Origin: Gammaproteobacteria bacterium
GTDB lineage: Bacteria; Pseudomonadota; Gammaproteobacteria; Enterobacterales; Permianibacteraceae
Assembly: GCA_016182845.1 (NCBI GenBank)
Contig: JACPFT010000004.1
Location: 62,001-126,000, forward strand
Direction: 5' to 3'
DNA length: 64,000 bases
Part shown: one piece after another, positions 46,253 through 55,179 of the stretch
Layout: every line of letters begins with the position of its first letter
How positions within the stretch are numbered: position 1 is the stretch's first letter
Notes under the pieces: generated by a model
What the model saw: only the letters and a program-made list of their open reading frames with translations
What the model was told of the DNA's origin: nothing
The model's database searches: none
Position numbers and translations under genes: made by a program

Positions 46253-46283
46253 CAAAGGGCGCCTCGGCGCCCTTTGTATTTTC
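46253..46283 (+). terminator. Rho-independent terminator of the TonB receptor gene
   Basis: CAAAGGGCGCC-TC-GGCGCCCTTTG, an 11-bp perfect stem, followed by TATTTTC. It lies 18 nt after the stop codon. Confidence 0.9.
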
Positions 46284-46285
46284 TG

Positions 46286-46996
46286 TTAACCCGCCGTCTC
46301 GGCCCCCAGCTTGGGCAGCACATCATCGGCGAGCCGCTTCTTGCTGCTGCGCGGATATTCCACCGGTGAAAACGGCATGGACAGCTCCAGATACTGACGG
46401 ATCAGACCGAGAACGCCGGCACGCTCTTCCGGGCCGTAGTCTTGTTTCCCACCATTCTCGGTCATGGCGGTCAGGCGATCCTGGGTGAGTTCCTTGGCCA
46501 CGATGCGCGGCACGGAATCCGGCTCGCGCACGCAAACGCCAAAAGTCCCCGCGAGGAAGTGCTCCCAAACCACCTCAAAGCGCTGCTGCGCGCACTCCCG
46601 ATTCACTGAAGCACCGTTCGCCGTGTAGAGCGGCGACCCGATGCGAAACTCGGGAGCGGCCTGCTCCAGCGCGGCGAAAAACTCCGTGCGGAATTCCGCC
46701 TTCAGCGCAGCCTTGGCCGATTCGGGGCCATGTGCCTCGAGCGCATGCTCGGCCCTACGAATCCAACCCAGCGTGGCCTGCGGGAAATACCAGGCGGCGG
46801 TGGACAAGGCCACCCGGGTCTCGCCGAACACCTGGGACGAAAAACGGCCATCGCTTTCCACGACATAGGAAGGGCGCGGAATCAGTTCTGCGTTGATGTA
46901 TTCCCTCAGCCGCTCGACAGGACAGCCGCTCTCCGCCGAGATCTGTTCCAGGGTGAGAAAGTTGTCGCCAAGATAACGAGCCAAATCCATGACCAA
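46286..46996 (-). CDS. Conserved protein of unknown function, third gene of the lexA side of the SOS island
   Basis: A 236-residue soluble protein. Its N-terminus (YLGDNFLTLEQISAESG, LREYINAELIPRPSYVV, about 8-45) has a helix-turn-helix or MerR-like look and recalls the DUF6058 family. That assignment is from memory and uncertain. No enzyme motif was recognised. It lies 41 nt downstream of yebG and on the same strand as lexA, so it may share the lexA transcript. An alternative start is at 46990. Confidence 0.6.
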   Translation of the reverse strand: MVMDLARYLGDNFLTLEQISAESGCPVERLREYINAELIPRPSYVVESDGRFSSQVFGETRVALSTAAWYFPQATLGWIRRAEHALEAHGPESAKAALKAEFRTEFFAALEQAAPEFRIGSPLYTANGASVNRECAQQRFEVVWEHFLAGTFGVCVREPDSVPRIVAKELTQDRLTAMTENGGKQDYGPEERAGVLGLIRQYLELSMPFSPVEYPRSSKKRLADDVLPKLGAETAG

Positions 46997-47037
46997 ACCT
47001 CATGGGTCTTTAGGTATTTTCAAAAGATTTCGATGCA

Positions 47038-47328
47038 TCACGACCGAGAGAGGTTCTCATCGCCGGCGGCGGGAGTCTTAGCCTGGCGGATTTTTCGCTG
47101 CGCCGGAATCAAGGTCCGCAGGTTATCCACTTCCTCCGCCAGCCCCAGGGCAACGCTCTCCAACTGGGCGTCGGACAACTTCAGTTCCGCCTTGGCGAAA
47201 ACCCGGCTCAGCAGGGGCTCCAGGTTTTCCGCGAATTCCAGTTTCTTGTCATAGGCATCCGCCTCGTCCTGGGTGATCCAAATTTTCGATTCATCGCGAG
47301 TGCTCACGTAACGCGCCTCAACAGCCAT
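47038..47328 (-). CDS. yebG: YebG-family DNA-damage-inducible protein
   Basis: A 96-residue protein whose N-terminus MAVEARYVSTRDESKIWITQ followed by DEADAYDKKLEFAE matches E. coli YebG, an SOS-regulated protein of unclear function. Length is the same as in the family. It lies 99 nt downstream of lexA on the same strand. No clear separate operator was seen at its own start, so it may be read from the lexA promoter. Confidence 0.85.
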   Translation of the reverse strand: MAVEARYVSTRDESKIWITQDEADAYDKKLEFAENLEPLLSRVFAKAELKLSDAQLESVALGLAEEVDNLRTLIPAQRKIRQAKTPAAGDENLSRS

Positions 47329-47427
47329 GGATGGTCATCCTCGTGCATAGAAATATCAGAGCGGGAACGCGCGAAAGCCTTTCCGCCTGTCCGTCATCAA
47401 AACAATGAAAAATTCGTTTCAAACTGG

Positions 47428-48036
47428 TCAGCCACGCCGAATCAAGCCGAGATAAATCCCCTCGACGCACCAGTCCCTGCCCCGCAATTCGATGGGAGCA
47501 TAGGCCGGGTTCTCCGCCAGCAGCCGAGGCTCATCCGGCGTCCCTCCCAGGCGTTTCAGGGTCGCCTCCTCGCCGACGCGGGCCACGACGATCGCGCCGA
47601 ACTCGGCCCGCGCAGCCTTTTTCACGGCCACCAGATCGCCGTCGAATATACCCGCGTCGATCATGCTGTCGCCGCGCACCCGCAGGAAATAATCCGGGCG
47701 CTGGCGGAAAAAATCCGCCGGCAGGGAAATACGCTTCTCGATGTTCTCCACGGCCAAGATCGGCGAGCCCGCTGCCACGGCGCCGATCAGGGGAATACCC
47801 TCCTCGTCCCGGTCATAGGTCAGTCGCAGGCCCCGGCGGATGTCGCTGCGCCGCTCGATATAACCCTTGGCTTCCAGAATGCCCAGGATGCGCTGCACCC
47901 CCTGGTGATTGGCCTGGCCCAGGCGCTCGGCCAGTTCGCGCACGGTGGGCGCGCGGCCTTCGCGGCGCAGCTCCTCTTCCAGGAGGTCCAACACGCGCTG
48001 CTGCGCCGCCGTCAGCTCGGAGCCGAGTGCCGCCAT
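47428..48036 (-). CDS. lexA: SOS repressor LexA, of the type next to imuAB-dnaE2
   Basis: A 202-residue repressor. The winged-helix DNA-binding domain (about 8-72) has the recognition region RLGQANHQGVQRILGILEAKG, clearly different from E. coli LexA. The self-cleavage site is A89-G90 (AVAAGSP), with catalytic S124 (RGDSM) and K161 (EATLKRL). The start MAALGSELTAAQQ was chosen; an in-frame ATG 15 codons upstream lies within the control region. It is divergent from imuA across 139 nt that hold two matching palindromes. Confidence 0.93.
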   Translation of the reverse strand: MAALGSELTAAQQRVLDLLEEELRREGRAPTVRELAERLGQANHQGVQRILGILEAKGYIERRSDIRRGLRLTYDRDEEGIPLIGAVAAGSPILAVENIEKRISLPADFFRQRPDYFLRVRGDSMIDAGIFDGDLVAVKKAARAEFGAIVVARVGEEATLKRLGGTPDEPRLLAENPAYAPIELRGRDWCVEGIYLGLIRRG

Positions 48037-48050
48037 GAGCAGGATTCCTC

Positions 48051-48123
48051 TTGATAAAAATAGCCATATGGCTACTATCATAGTGTACGAATAGCCATTT
48101 GGCTACATATAGCCACCAGACTA
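48051..48123. promoter_or_regulatory. SOS control region with LexA-operator candidates
   Basis: Two palindromes, TAGCCATATGGCTA (48061-48074) and TAGCCATTTGGCTA (48092-48105), lie 31 bp apart, about three helical turns. A degenerate third, TAGCCACCAGACTA, is at 48110-48123. For imuA, a -35 TTGATA (48051) and a -10 TATCAT (48076) would flank the first palindrome. This motif is not the E. coli SOS box CTGT-N8-ACAG. Binding by the LexA encoded next door is inferred from position and duplication. Confidence 0.75.
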
Positions 48124-48175
48124 AGGTGAAAGCATCCCTCATGCAAGCCCAAGCATCGGGCCGGAGCGCGGCGCC

Positions 48176-48886
48176 ATGTCGACAGCCCTGAACACCCTGC
48201 TCCAGCACCGGGAGCTCTGGCGCGCCAACCGGCTCAGCCAGACCGGGCCGGCGACGCTGCCCAGCGGCTGGCCGGCACTGGATGCCGAGCTGCCGGGCGG
48301 CGGCTGGCCCCTGGCCGCGCTGACGGAGCTGCGCCTGGATCAGGCGGGCGTCGGCGAGCTCGGCCTGCTCCTGCCGGCCCTGGCGCGGCTCGGCCGCGAG
48401 GGGCGGCGCATCGTCCTGGTGGCGCCGCCCCATATTCCCTATGCCCCGGCCTGGCAGGCGGCCGGCGTCGTCCTGTCCCGGGTGCTCTGGCTGAGCCCGA
48501 CCACGTCCCGGGAACGGCTCTGGGCCCTGGAGCAGAGCCTGCGCGAGCCGTCCTGCGCCGCCGTGCTGGGCTGGTGGACGGGTCCCCTGCCCGATGTCCA
48601 GTGCCGGCGCCTGCAGCTGGCCGCCAACGCCGGCGGCGGCCTGGGTTTTCTGTTGCGCACGGGCATGACCGCGAGCGCCGCCTCGCCCCTGCACTTGCGC
48701 CTGGGGCTGGAGGCCACGCCCGGCGGCCTGACCCTGCGCCTGCTCAAGCGCCAGGGCCTGCCCCCGGCCCGGCCCCTGTTCTTGAACTACCGCGAGGAGG
48801 AATCCGGCCATGCTCTGGTTAGCCCTGTACCTGCCCGGCCTGCCCCTGGACGCCCTGTTGCGCGGCCGCGCCCGGTCCCAGCCTGA
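48176..48886 (+). CDS. imuA: ImuA, SOS mutagenesis accessory protein
   Basis: A 236-residue protein, distantly RecA-like, that acts with ImuB and DnaE2 in damage-induced translesion synthesis. The start LNTLLQHRELWRANRLS and LPSGWPALDAELPGGGWPLAALTEL are characteristic of ImuA. It has no complete Walker A. The C-terminal 25 residues are low-complexity (PVPARPAPGRPVARP) and lie in a 77-nt overlap with imuB. Confidence 0.9.
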   Translation: MSTALNTLLQHRELWRANRLSQTGPATLPSGWPALDAELPGGGWPLAALTELRLDQAGVGELGLLLPALARLGREGRRIVLVAPPHIPYAPAWQAAGVVLSRVLWLSPTTSRERLWALEQSLREPSCAAVLGWWTGPLPDVQCRRLQLAANAGGGLGFLLRTGMTASAASPLHLRLGLEATPGGLTLRLLKRQGLPPARPLFLNYREEESGHALVSPVPARPAPGRPVARPRPVPA

Positions 48887-50291
48887 GGCGTCGCTCGCCG
48901 TGCTCGAGCGCCGGGCCGGCGGCGACTGGGTCCGCGCGCCCAACGCCACGGCCCAAGCCCTGGGCGTTCAAGAGGGCATGAAGCACGCCGCCGCCCTGGC
49001 CCGGGCCGGCGCGCTGCACGGCCTGCGCCGCCAGCCGGCCCGGGAGCGCGAGACCCTGGAAGCCTTGGCCGAGTGGAGCCTGCAATTCACCGCCCTGGTC
49101 AGCCTGGAGCCACCGGATGCCCTCGTGTTGGAGATCGGCGGCTCCCTGCGCTATTTCGGCGGCCTGCCGGCACTACGCCGACGCCTGGACGCGGGCCTGG
49201 CCGAGCAGGGCTTCACCGCGCCGCAGCTGGCCTGCGCGCCCACTCCGCTGGCCGCCCTGTGGCAGGCCCGCGCCGGCCGTGACGAAACGGTCCTGGACGC
49301 GGCGGCCCTGCCCGAGGTCCTGGGCCGGCTACCCGTCACGGTCCTGCCTCTGGCCGACAAGGCCCGCGCCAGCCTGGAGGCCCTGGGCCTGCGCCGCCTG
49401 AGCGAACTCCTGGCCCTGCCCAGCTCTGGCCTGGCCCGGCGTTTCGGCCCAGTCCTGGGACAGAGCCTGGCCCGGGCCCTGGGGCAGGCGCCGGACCCGC
49501 GCCCCGGTTTCGAGGCCCCGGCCTGCTTCGTCCGCCGCCTGGAGCTGGGCTGGCCGGCGAGCGACGGCGAGGCCTTGCTCTTCCTGGGCCGGCGGCTGTT
49601 CGCCGAGCTGGCGGCCTTCCTGGACCGGCGCGGCCTGGCCGTGCAGGCGCTCTGCCTGGAGTTGGAGCACGACCGCGACCCGCCCAGCCGGCGAGCCCTG
49701 GGCTTCGGCCAGGCCACCGCCTGCGCGCAGGCCATGCTCCTGATCTGGCGCGAGGAGCTGGCCCGCCAAGCCCTGCCCGCGCCGGTGACGGCAATGGGGC
49801 TGCGGCTGCGGGAATTCTGCGAACGCCAGGCCCCGCCCCGGGACCTGTTCGACGATCCGGCCCGGCGCGGCGAGCCGGCCCTGTGGCTAGCGCGGATGCG
49901 TACCCGCCTGGGCGAGGCCGCGCTCGGCGGCCTGGACTGCGTGGCCGACCATCGCCCGGAGCGGGCCTGGCGGCGCGGCGAGCCGGACGCGGCCTTGCCC
50001 GGGATGAGGGACGCCTCGCCCAACGCGGATGGCGCCGCTTCCGGGCCGGCGGAGACGCGGCCCGGCTGGCTGCTGGCCGAGCCCGAGCCCCTGCCCCTGC
50101 GCGAGGAACGGCCCTGGCATGGGGAGGCCTTGTTCCTGGAAGGCCGGGCCGAGCGTATCGAGTCTGGATGGTGGGACGGCGAACCGGTGCGCCGCGACTA
50201 CTACCGGGCGGCCGGCCCCTCCGGACGGCATTACTGGATCTACCAGGATCGGCAGAGCCTAGCCTGGTTCCTGCACGGCCTGTTCGCCTGA
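48810..50291 (+). CDS. imuB: ImuB, inactive Y-family polymerase-like protein
   Basis: A 493-residue Y-family relative that bridges DnaE2 and the beta clamp. The catalytic acidic residues of active Y-family enzymes are replaced (LALYLPGLPLDAL at the first site, DALVLEIGGSLRYFGG at the second), as is usual in ImuB. The C-terminus (RRDYYRAAGPSGRHYWIYQDR) is a family hallmark. Its start overlaps imuA by 77 nt, and it ends 9 nt before dnaE2. Confidence 0.93.
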   Translation: MLWLALYLPGLPLDALLRGRARSQPEASLAVLERRAGGDWVRAPNATAQALGVQEGMKHAAALARAGALHGLRRQPARERETLEALAEWSLQFTALVSLEPPDALVLEIGGSLRYFGGLPALRRRLDAGLAEQGFTAPQLACAPTPLAALWQARAGRDETVLDAAALPEVLGRLPVTVLPLADKARASLEALGLRRLSELLALPSSGLARRFGPVLGQSLARALGQAPDPRPGFEAPACFVRRLELGWPASDGEALLFLGRRLFAELAAFLDRRGLAVQALCLELEHDRDPPSRRALGFGQATACAQAMLLIWREELARQALPAPVTAMGLRLREFCERQAPPRDLFDDPARRGEPALWLARMRTRLGEAALGGLDCVADHRPERAWRRGEPDAALPGMRDASPNADGAASGPAETRPGWLLAEPEPLPLREERPWHGEALFLEGRAERIESGWWDGEPVRRDYYRAAGPSGRHYWIYQDRQSLAWFLHGLFA

Positions 50292-50300
50292 GAACCATCC

Positions 50301-53300
50301 ATGCTCTGCGACTACGCCGAACTGCACTGCCTGAGCAATTTCAGCTTCTTGCGCGGGGCTTCCCACCCCGAGGAGCTGGTGGCCCGCGCCCAGGCCCTGG
50401 GCTACCGCGCCCTGGCCATCACCGACGAATGCTCCCTGGCCGGCATCGTCCGCGCCCATCTGGCGGCCAGGGAAGCCGGCCTACCCCTCATCATCGGCAG
50501 TGAGCTGCGCCTGGCCGACGGCCTCCGGCTCGTGCTCCTGGCCCCGGACCGGGAGGCCTATGGCGATCTGAGCGAGCTCATTAGCCTGGGCCGGCGGCGC
50601 GCCGACAAGGGCAGCTACCGCCTGGAGCGCGCCGACTTGGCCAGTTATAGCGGCCGCCTGCTGGCGCTCTGGTTGCCGCCGGAGGCCCTGGACGCGGAGG
50701 CCGAGGCATCGGGCCTGTGGTTCGCCGAGCAGTTCCCGGGCCGGGCCTGGCTGGCGGGCGAGCTGTTCCACGGACCCGGCGACCTCCGCCGCCTGGCCGA
50801 GCTGGAAGCCCTGGGACGGCGCTGCAGCTTGCCCCGCGTCGCCGCCGGCGATGTGCACATGCATGTACGCTCCCGGCGCGTGCTGCAGGACACCCTGAGC
50901 GCCATCCGCCTGGGCCGGCCCCTGGCGGACTGCGGCCAGGCCCTGTTCGCCAACGGCGAGCGGCATCTGCGCGGCCGCTTCCGCCTGGGGCGGCTCTACC
51001 CGGAGGCCTGGCTGGCCGAAACCCTGGCCATCGCCGCACGCTGCCGCTTCTCCCTGGACAGCCTGCGCTACGAATACCCGGAGGAGCTGGTGCCCCCCGG
51101 CCGGACCCCGGGCAGCCACCTCGCCGCCCTGGTGAGCGCGGGTCTCGCCCGGCGCTACGCGGGCGGCATGCCCGAATCGGTTCGGGCCCTGGTCGCCAAG
51201 GAGCTGGCCCTGATCGCCGAGCTGGCCTACGAGCCCTATTTCCTCACCGTCGAGGACATCGTGGCCTGGGCCCGCGGCCAGGGCATCCTCTGCCAGGGGC
51301 GCGGCTCGGCCGCGAACTCGGCGGTGTGCTATGCCCTGGGCATCACCGAGGTGGACCCGGGGCGCATGAACCTGCTGTTCGAGCGTTTCGTGTCCAAGGA
51401 ACGCGCCGAGCCGCCGGACATCGACGTGGATTTCGAGCACGAACGCCGCGAGGAGGTGATCCAGTACCTCTACCGAAAGTACGGCCGCGAGCGCGCCGCC
51501 CTGGCCGCCACCGTGGTCCGCTACCAGCCGCGCAGCGCCCTGCGCGACGTGGGCCGGGCCCTGGGCCTGGCCGAGGCCCAGCTGGATGCCCTGAGCCGGA
51601 ACCTGGCCTGGTGGGACAGCCCGGAGTCCCTGCCGGAGCGGCTCTCCGAAGCCGGCCTGGACCCGGACAGCCGGGCTGCGCGCCTGCTCCTGCCCCTGGT
51701 CCAGGGCCTCTTGGGCTTTCCCCGCCACCTGAGCCAGCATGTGGGCGGCTTCGTCATGTCGCGCGGCCCCCTGGTGCGCCTCGTGCCCATCGAGAACGCC
51801 GCCATGGCCGAGCGCACGGTGCTCCAATGGGACAAGGACGATCTGGACGCCATGGGCCTGATGAAGGTGGATGTCCTGGCCTTGGGCATGCTCTCCGCCA
51901 TCCGCAGGACCCTTGAGCTCATCGCCCGGCGCCGGGGTCGGCCCTTCGGCCTGGCCGACATCCCGGCCGAGGACCCGGCCGTCTATGCCATGTTGTCCAA
52001 GGCCGACAGCGTGGGCGTGTTCCAGGTGGAATCGCGAGCGCAGATGTCCATGCTGCCCCGCCTCAGGCCCGAGAACTTCTACGACCTGGTCATCGAGGTG
52101 GCCCTGGTGCGCCCGGGGCCCATCCAGGGCGGCATGGTCCATCCCTATCTGCGCCGCCGCCAGGGCCTGGAGCCGGTGGACTACCCCAGCGAGGCCGTAC
52201 GCGAGGTCCTGGAACGCAGCCTGGGCGTCCCCATCTTCCAGGAGCAAGTCATGCAGCTGGCCGTGGTCGCCGCCGGCTTCAGCCCCGGCGAGGCCGATCA
52301 ACTACGTCGCTCCATGGCCGCCTGGCGGCGCACCGGCAAGCTGGACAAATTCCGTCAGAAGCTGCTAACCGGCATGGCCGAGCGCGGCTACGAGCAGGCC
52401 TTCGCCGAGCGCATCTTCGCCCAGATCGAGGGCTTCTCCGAATACGGCTTCCCGGAGAGCCATGCAGCCAGCTTCGCCCTCCTGGCCTATGCCTCGGCCT
52501 GGCTGAAATGCCACGAGCCGGCGGCCTTTCTCTGCGGCCTGCTCAATGCCTACCCCATGGGCTTCTACACGCCCGCCCAGCTGATCCAGGACGCCCGCCG
52601 CCACGGCGTCGCCGTGCTGCCCGTCGATGTCCAGGCCAGCGCCTGGGAATCGAGCCTGGACGGGCAAGGCGCCGTGCGCCTGGGACTGCGCCTGGTCAAG
52701 GGCCTGGGCCACGCGGCCGGCGAGGCCATAGCGCGGGCGCGGCCGGCCCAGGGCTATGCCGGCGCGGACGAGCTTCAGCGCCGGGCGGCGCTGGACCGGG
52801 CCGAGCTTGCGGCCCTGGCCGAGGCCGATGCCCTGGCGAGCCTGAGCGGGCACCGACGCCAGGCTTGGTGGCAGGTCGGCGGCCTGGAAACCCGGCGCGA
52901 TCTGGCCAGCACGAGCCCGCCGGAAGACCCCGCGCCCTTGCCCGCCCCCAGCCTGGGCGAGGACCTGACGGCCGACTACCGCAGCCTGGGCCTGAGCCTG
53001 CGCGCCCACCCCCTGGCCCTGCTGCGCGAGCGGCTCGCCGCCGAGCGCCTGGTCACGGCCCAGGCCTTGAGCGCGATGCCCGACGGCCGCCTGGCCCGGA
53101 CCGCCGGCTTGGTGGTCGGTCGCCAGCGCCCGGGCGGCGGCAAGGTTGTTTTCGTCACCCTGGAGGACGAGACCGGCAATGCCAATGTCATCGTCTGGAG
53201 CAGCCTGGCCGAGACCCAGCGCCGGGAGTTGTTGGGCGCGACCCTATTGGCGGTCTACGGCGTCGTGCAGCGCGAGGGCGGGGTCGTGCACCTGCTCGCC

Positions 53301-53366
53301 AAGCGCCTGGTGGACAAGAGCGAGTGGCTGGGCGCCTTGAGCGTGCCCAGCCGGGATTTCCGCTGA
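50301..53366 (+). CDS. dnaE2: Error-prone DNA polymerase DnaE2 (ImuC)
   Basis: A 1021-residue C-family polymerase, shorter than replicative DnaE. The N-terminal PHP domain begins YAELHCLSNFSFLRGASHPEEL. The palm has the catalytic acidic set in PPDIDVDFEHERREEVIQYLYRKYG and DKDDLDAMGLMKVDVLALGM. The thumb/fingers and an OB fold (GGKVVFVTLEDETGNANVIVW) follow. It is the third gene of imuA-imuB-dnaE2 and is predicted to be induced by DNA damage. Confidence 0.95.
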   Translation: MLCDYAELHCLSNFSFLRGASHPEELVARAQALGYRALAITDECSLAGIVRAHLAAREAGLPLIIGSELRLADGLRLVLLAPDREAYGDLSELISLGRRRADKGSYRLERADLASYSGRLLALWLPPEALDAEAEASGLWFAEQFPGRAWLAGELFHGPGDLRRLAELEALGRRCSLPRVAAGDVHMHVRSRRVLQDTLSAIRLGRPLADCGQALFANGERHLRGRFRLGRLYPEAWLAETLAIAARCRFSLDSLRYEYPEELVPPGRTPGSHLAALVSAGLARRYAGGMPESVRALVAKELALIAELAYEPYFLTVEDIVAWARGQGILCQGRGSAANSAVCYALGITEVDPGRMNLLFERFVSKERAEPPDIDVDFEHERREEVIQYLYRKYGRERAALAATVVRYQPRSALRDVGRALGLAEAQLDALSRNLAWWDSPESLPERLSEAGLDPDSRAARLLLPLVQGLLGFPRHLSQHVGGFVMSRGPLVRLVPIENAAMAERTVLQWDKDDLDAMGLMKVDVLALGMLSAIRRTLELIARRRGRPFGLADIPAEDPAVYAMLSKADSVGVFQVESRAQMSMLPRLRPENFYDLVIEVALVRPGPIQGGMVHPYLRRRQGLEPVDYPSEAVREVLERSLGVPIFQEQVMQLAVVAAGFSPGEADQLRRSMAAWRRTGKLDKFRQKLLTGMAERGYEQAFAERIFAQIEGFSEYGFPESHAASFALLAYASAWLKCHEPAAFLCGLLNAYPMGFYTPAQLIQDARRHGVAVLPVDVQASAWESSLDGQGAVRLGLRLVKGLGHAAGEAIARARPAQGYAGADELQRRAALDRAELAALAEADALASLSGHRRQAWWQVGGLETRRDLASTSPPEDPAPLPAPSLGEDLTADYRSLGLSLRAHPLALLRERLAAERLVTAQALSAMPDGRLARTAGLVVGRQRPGGGKVVFVTLEDETGNANVIVWSSLAETQRRELLGATLLAVYGVVQREGGVVHLLAKRLVDKSEWLGALSVPSRDFR

Positions 53367-53370
53367 GCGG

Positions 53371-53400
53371 CCGTCCCTCCCACGGAAGCGGGAGGGACGG
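53371..53400. terminator. Hairpin between convergent dnaE2 and the protease gene
   Basis: CCGTCCCTCCC-ACGGAAGC-GGGAGGGACGG, a perfect 11-bp stem, 5 nt after the dnaE2 stop and 16 nt beyond the end of the minus-strand gene. No T-tract follows on either side, so termination is likely but not certain. Confidence 0.7.
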
Positions 53401-53415
53401 TCTTGGCGAGAACCA

Positions 53416-55179
53416 CTACAGCGCGAATTTCTGACGCTTCCCATTCACACCCTCGCTGAACTGCACTTCGATTTCTCGCAGCGCCCCCGCCTCGAACTCG
53501 AAGCGGCCATCGCGGGCGAAGCTGAGCACCTCGCCGCTGAGCGCGTCGCGCACCAGGGCCACGGGATAGCGCCGATCATCCCATTGCAGCACGCGCTTGC
53601 CGCCGTCCGCCTTCGTCAGCTGCGCGGGACGCTCGGCCTTGAGCGCCGCAGCCGCCGGCAGGGCCCGCAATGCGCCGCGCACCTGCCCACTCTGCACCAA
53701 GCGCAGCTCGCTGACCGGAGCAGTCCTGGCACCTAGAGCCTTGGATGCCACCGGCATGGCCATGCGGAAGGCAAAGCCCCGGCCCTCGCCGTGGTCGCTC
53801 TCGTAAACGGTGAAGCCGTGGCGGCTCAGCAGCCGGCCCTGGACATCCACCGCCTCCAGGGCGAACTCGCTGCCCTTGGCCTCCGGCGTCGGCGGGCCGG
53901 GGACGCGGAAGGCCGGCTCCAGAACGACCGCGCCGTTCTCGATGCGGCCCCAGATCAGCAGGCTCTCGCCCGCCTGCGCCAGGCCCGGTTTCGCCGCGGC
54001 TTCCGCCGCCAGCGGACCTGTACCCGCCACGCTCTTGCTGCGCGGCCAATCATTATTATTTCGCCAGGTCATGGCGCGCTTGTACTGGTAGTCGCTGATC
54101 CAGTCGTAGCCGCAATAGCTCATCAGATCGGTCCAGGAATTGCCGTCGTTGGGATTGAAGATCTTGTTCATCCACACGTCGAAACCGGTGACGCCGATGC
54201 TGGCCCAGGAATAGGGATAATAGGGATCCGTGCCGGAGGCGCCGCCGCAGGGCGCGTGGCGCAGATTCAGGTTATGCCCGGTCTCGTGGGCATAAGTGCC
54301 GCTGCGCCAGGTGATATTGCCATTGCTGCCGGACATGGCCGTGGTCCAGTCCACTCCCATGCCGGCCCAGCCGCCGATCCAGGCCATGCCCGAACCGCCG
54401 CTGCCATAACCCGGCTTGATTGCCGCGTAATAATGGCGGGTCGGCTGGTTCTCCGCGTAGCGCAAGGCATCCATCTCGTTGAGCACACGAGTCCAGGTCC
54501 CGTCGTAACTGGGCCCCGGATTGCCGTTGAAATAATAGGGCGCGTGCACGCGCACATCCAAGGCTTCGGGCACCGGCAGAACCCGGCGCAAGTAATTCAC
54601 ATAGGCCTCGGCATTATTGGCATTCACATCCCCAACCAGGCCATTGTAGGTACGCAGCGGCACCAGCATGGTCTGGAAGCCAGGGGCATTCCAGACATTC
54701 TCCTTGATGAGCTTGGCGGTATCGACGGAATAATCCGCACGCCGAGCCCCGCTAGGCCAGACGTCATTGAGGTAATTGCTCTGTCCGTACACGCTGTCCG
54801 GATCCACTTCGACATGCAGCTGCAAGCCGGGCCGAACATCCTCGGCCGCAATCACATAATCATGGGAATAGACGTAATTCTGGCTATTTACCGACGTAGG
54901 CACGGCGCTGAATCCCGCATCGGCATTGAGCCTCACGCTCTTGCCGTATACGCCGTTGTAATAGAAATCCAGGCGCACGACGGGAACCGCCGTGTTCGTC
55001 TGGTCGGCGCGCGTAAAAATGCGCACCAAGCCGCGCCGGCCGGCCACCAGGGGCACGGATTTATTGTAGGTTTGCGTCGCCTGGGTGATATAGACATTGT
55101 CGACCCACAGATCGAGCGCATGCGCGGAATTGGCGCCTAGCGCGAACAGCGCGGCCGCCACGGCCGAAAGCGTTTTCAT
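53416..55179 (-). CDS. Secreted metzincin-type zinc metallopeptidase
   Basis: A 587-residue exported protein with a signal peptide (1-21, ending AHA). The zinc motif is HETGHNLNLRH (H298, E299, H302, H308), with a Met-turn-like LMSYC (M353) 45 residues on. This is the HExxHxxxxxH pattern of metzincins. Overall organisation recalls M66-like secreted proteases, but the family is not certain. The C-terminal 180 residues are beta-rich and may bind substrate. The start was chosen for its signal peptide; an in-frame ATG lies 27 codons upstream. It appears monocistronic. Confidence 0.8.
   Translation of the reverse strand: MKTLSAVAAALFALGANSAHALDLWVDNVYITQATQTYNKSVPLVAGRRGLVRIFTRADQTNTAVPVVRLDFYYNGVYGKSVRLNADAGFSAVPTSVNSQNYVYSHDYVIAAEDVRPGLQLHVEVDPDSVYGQSNYLNDVWPSGARRADYSVDTAKLIKENVWNAPGFQTMLVPLRTYNGLVGDVNANNAEAYVNYLRRVLPVPEALDVRVHAPYYFNGNPGPSYDGTWTRVLNEMDALRYAENQPTRHYYAAIKPGYGSGGSGMAWIGGWAGMGVDWTTAMSGSNGNITWRSGTYAHETGHNLNLRHAPCGGASGTDPYYPYSWASIGVTGFDVWMNKIFNPNDGNSWTDLMSYCGYDWISDYQYKRAMTWRNNNDWPRSKSVAGTGPLAAEAAAKPGLAQAGESLLIWGRIENGAVVLEPAFRVPGPPTPEAKGSEFALEAVDVQGRLLSRHGFTVYESDHGEGRGFAFRMAMPVASKALGARTAPVSELRLVQSGQVRGALRALPAAAALKAERPAQLTKADGGKRVLQWDDRRYPVALVRDALSGEVLSFARDGRFEFEAGALREIEVQFSEGVNGKRQKFAL

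Noticed and set aside
47326-47345. AGCCATGGATGGTCA at the yebG start as a further LexA palindrome
   Set aside because: Only one half fits the motif and it overlaps the start codon.
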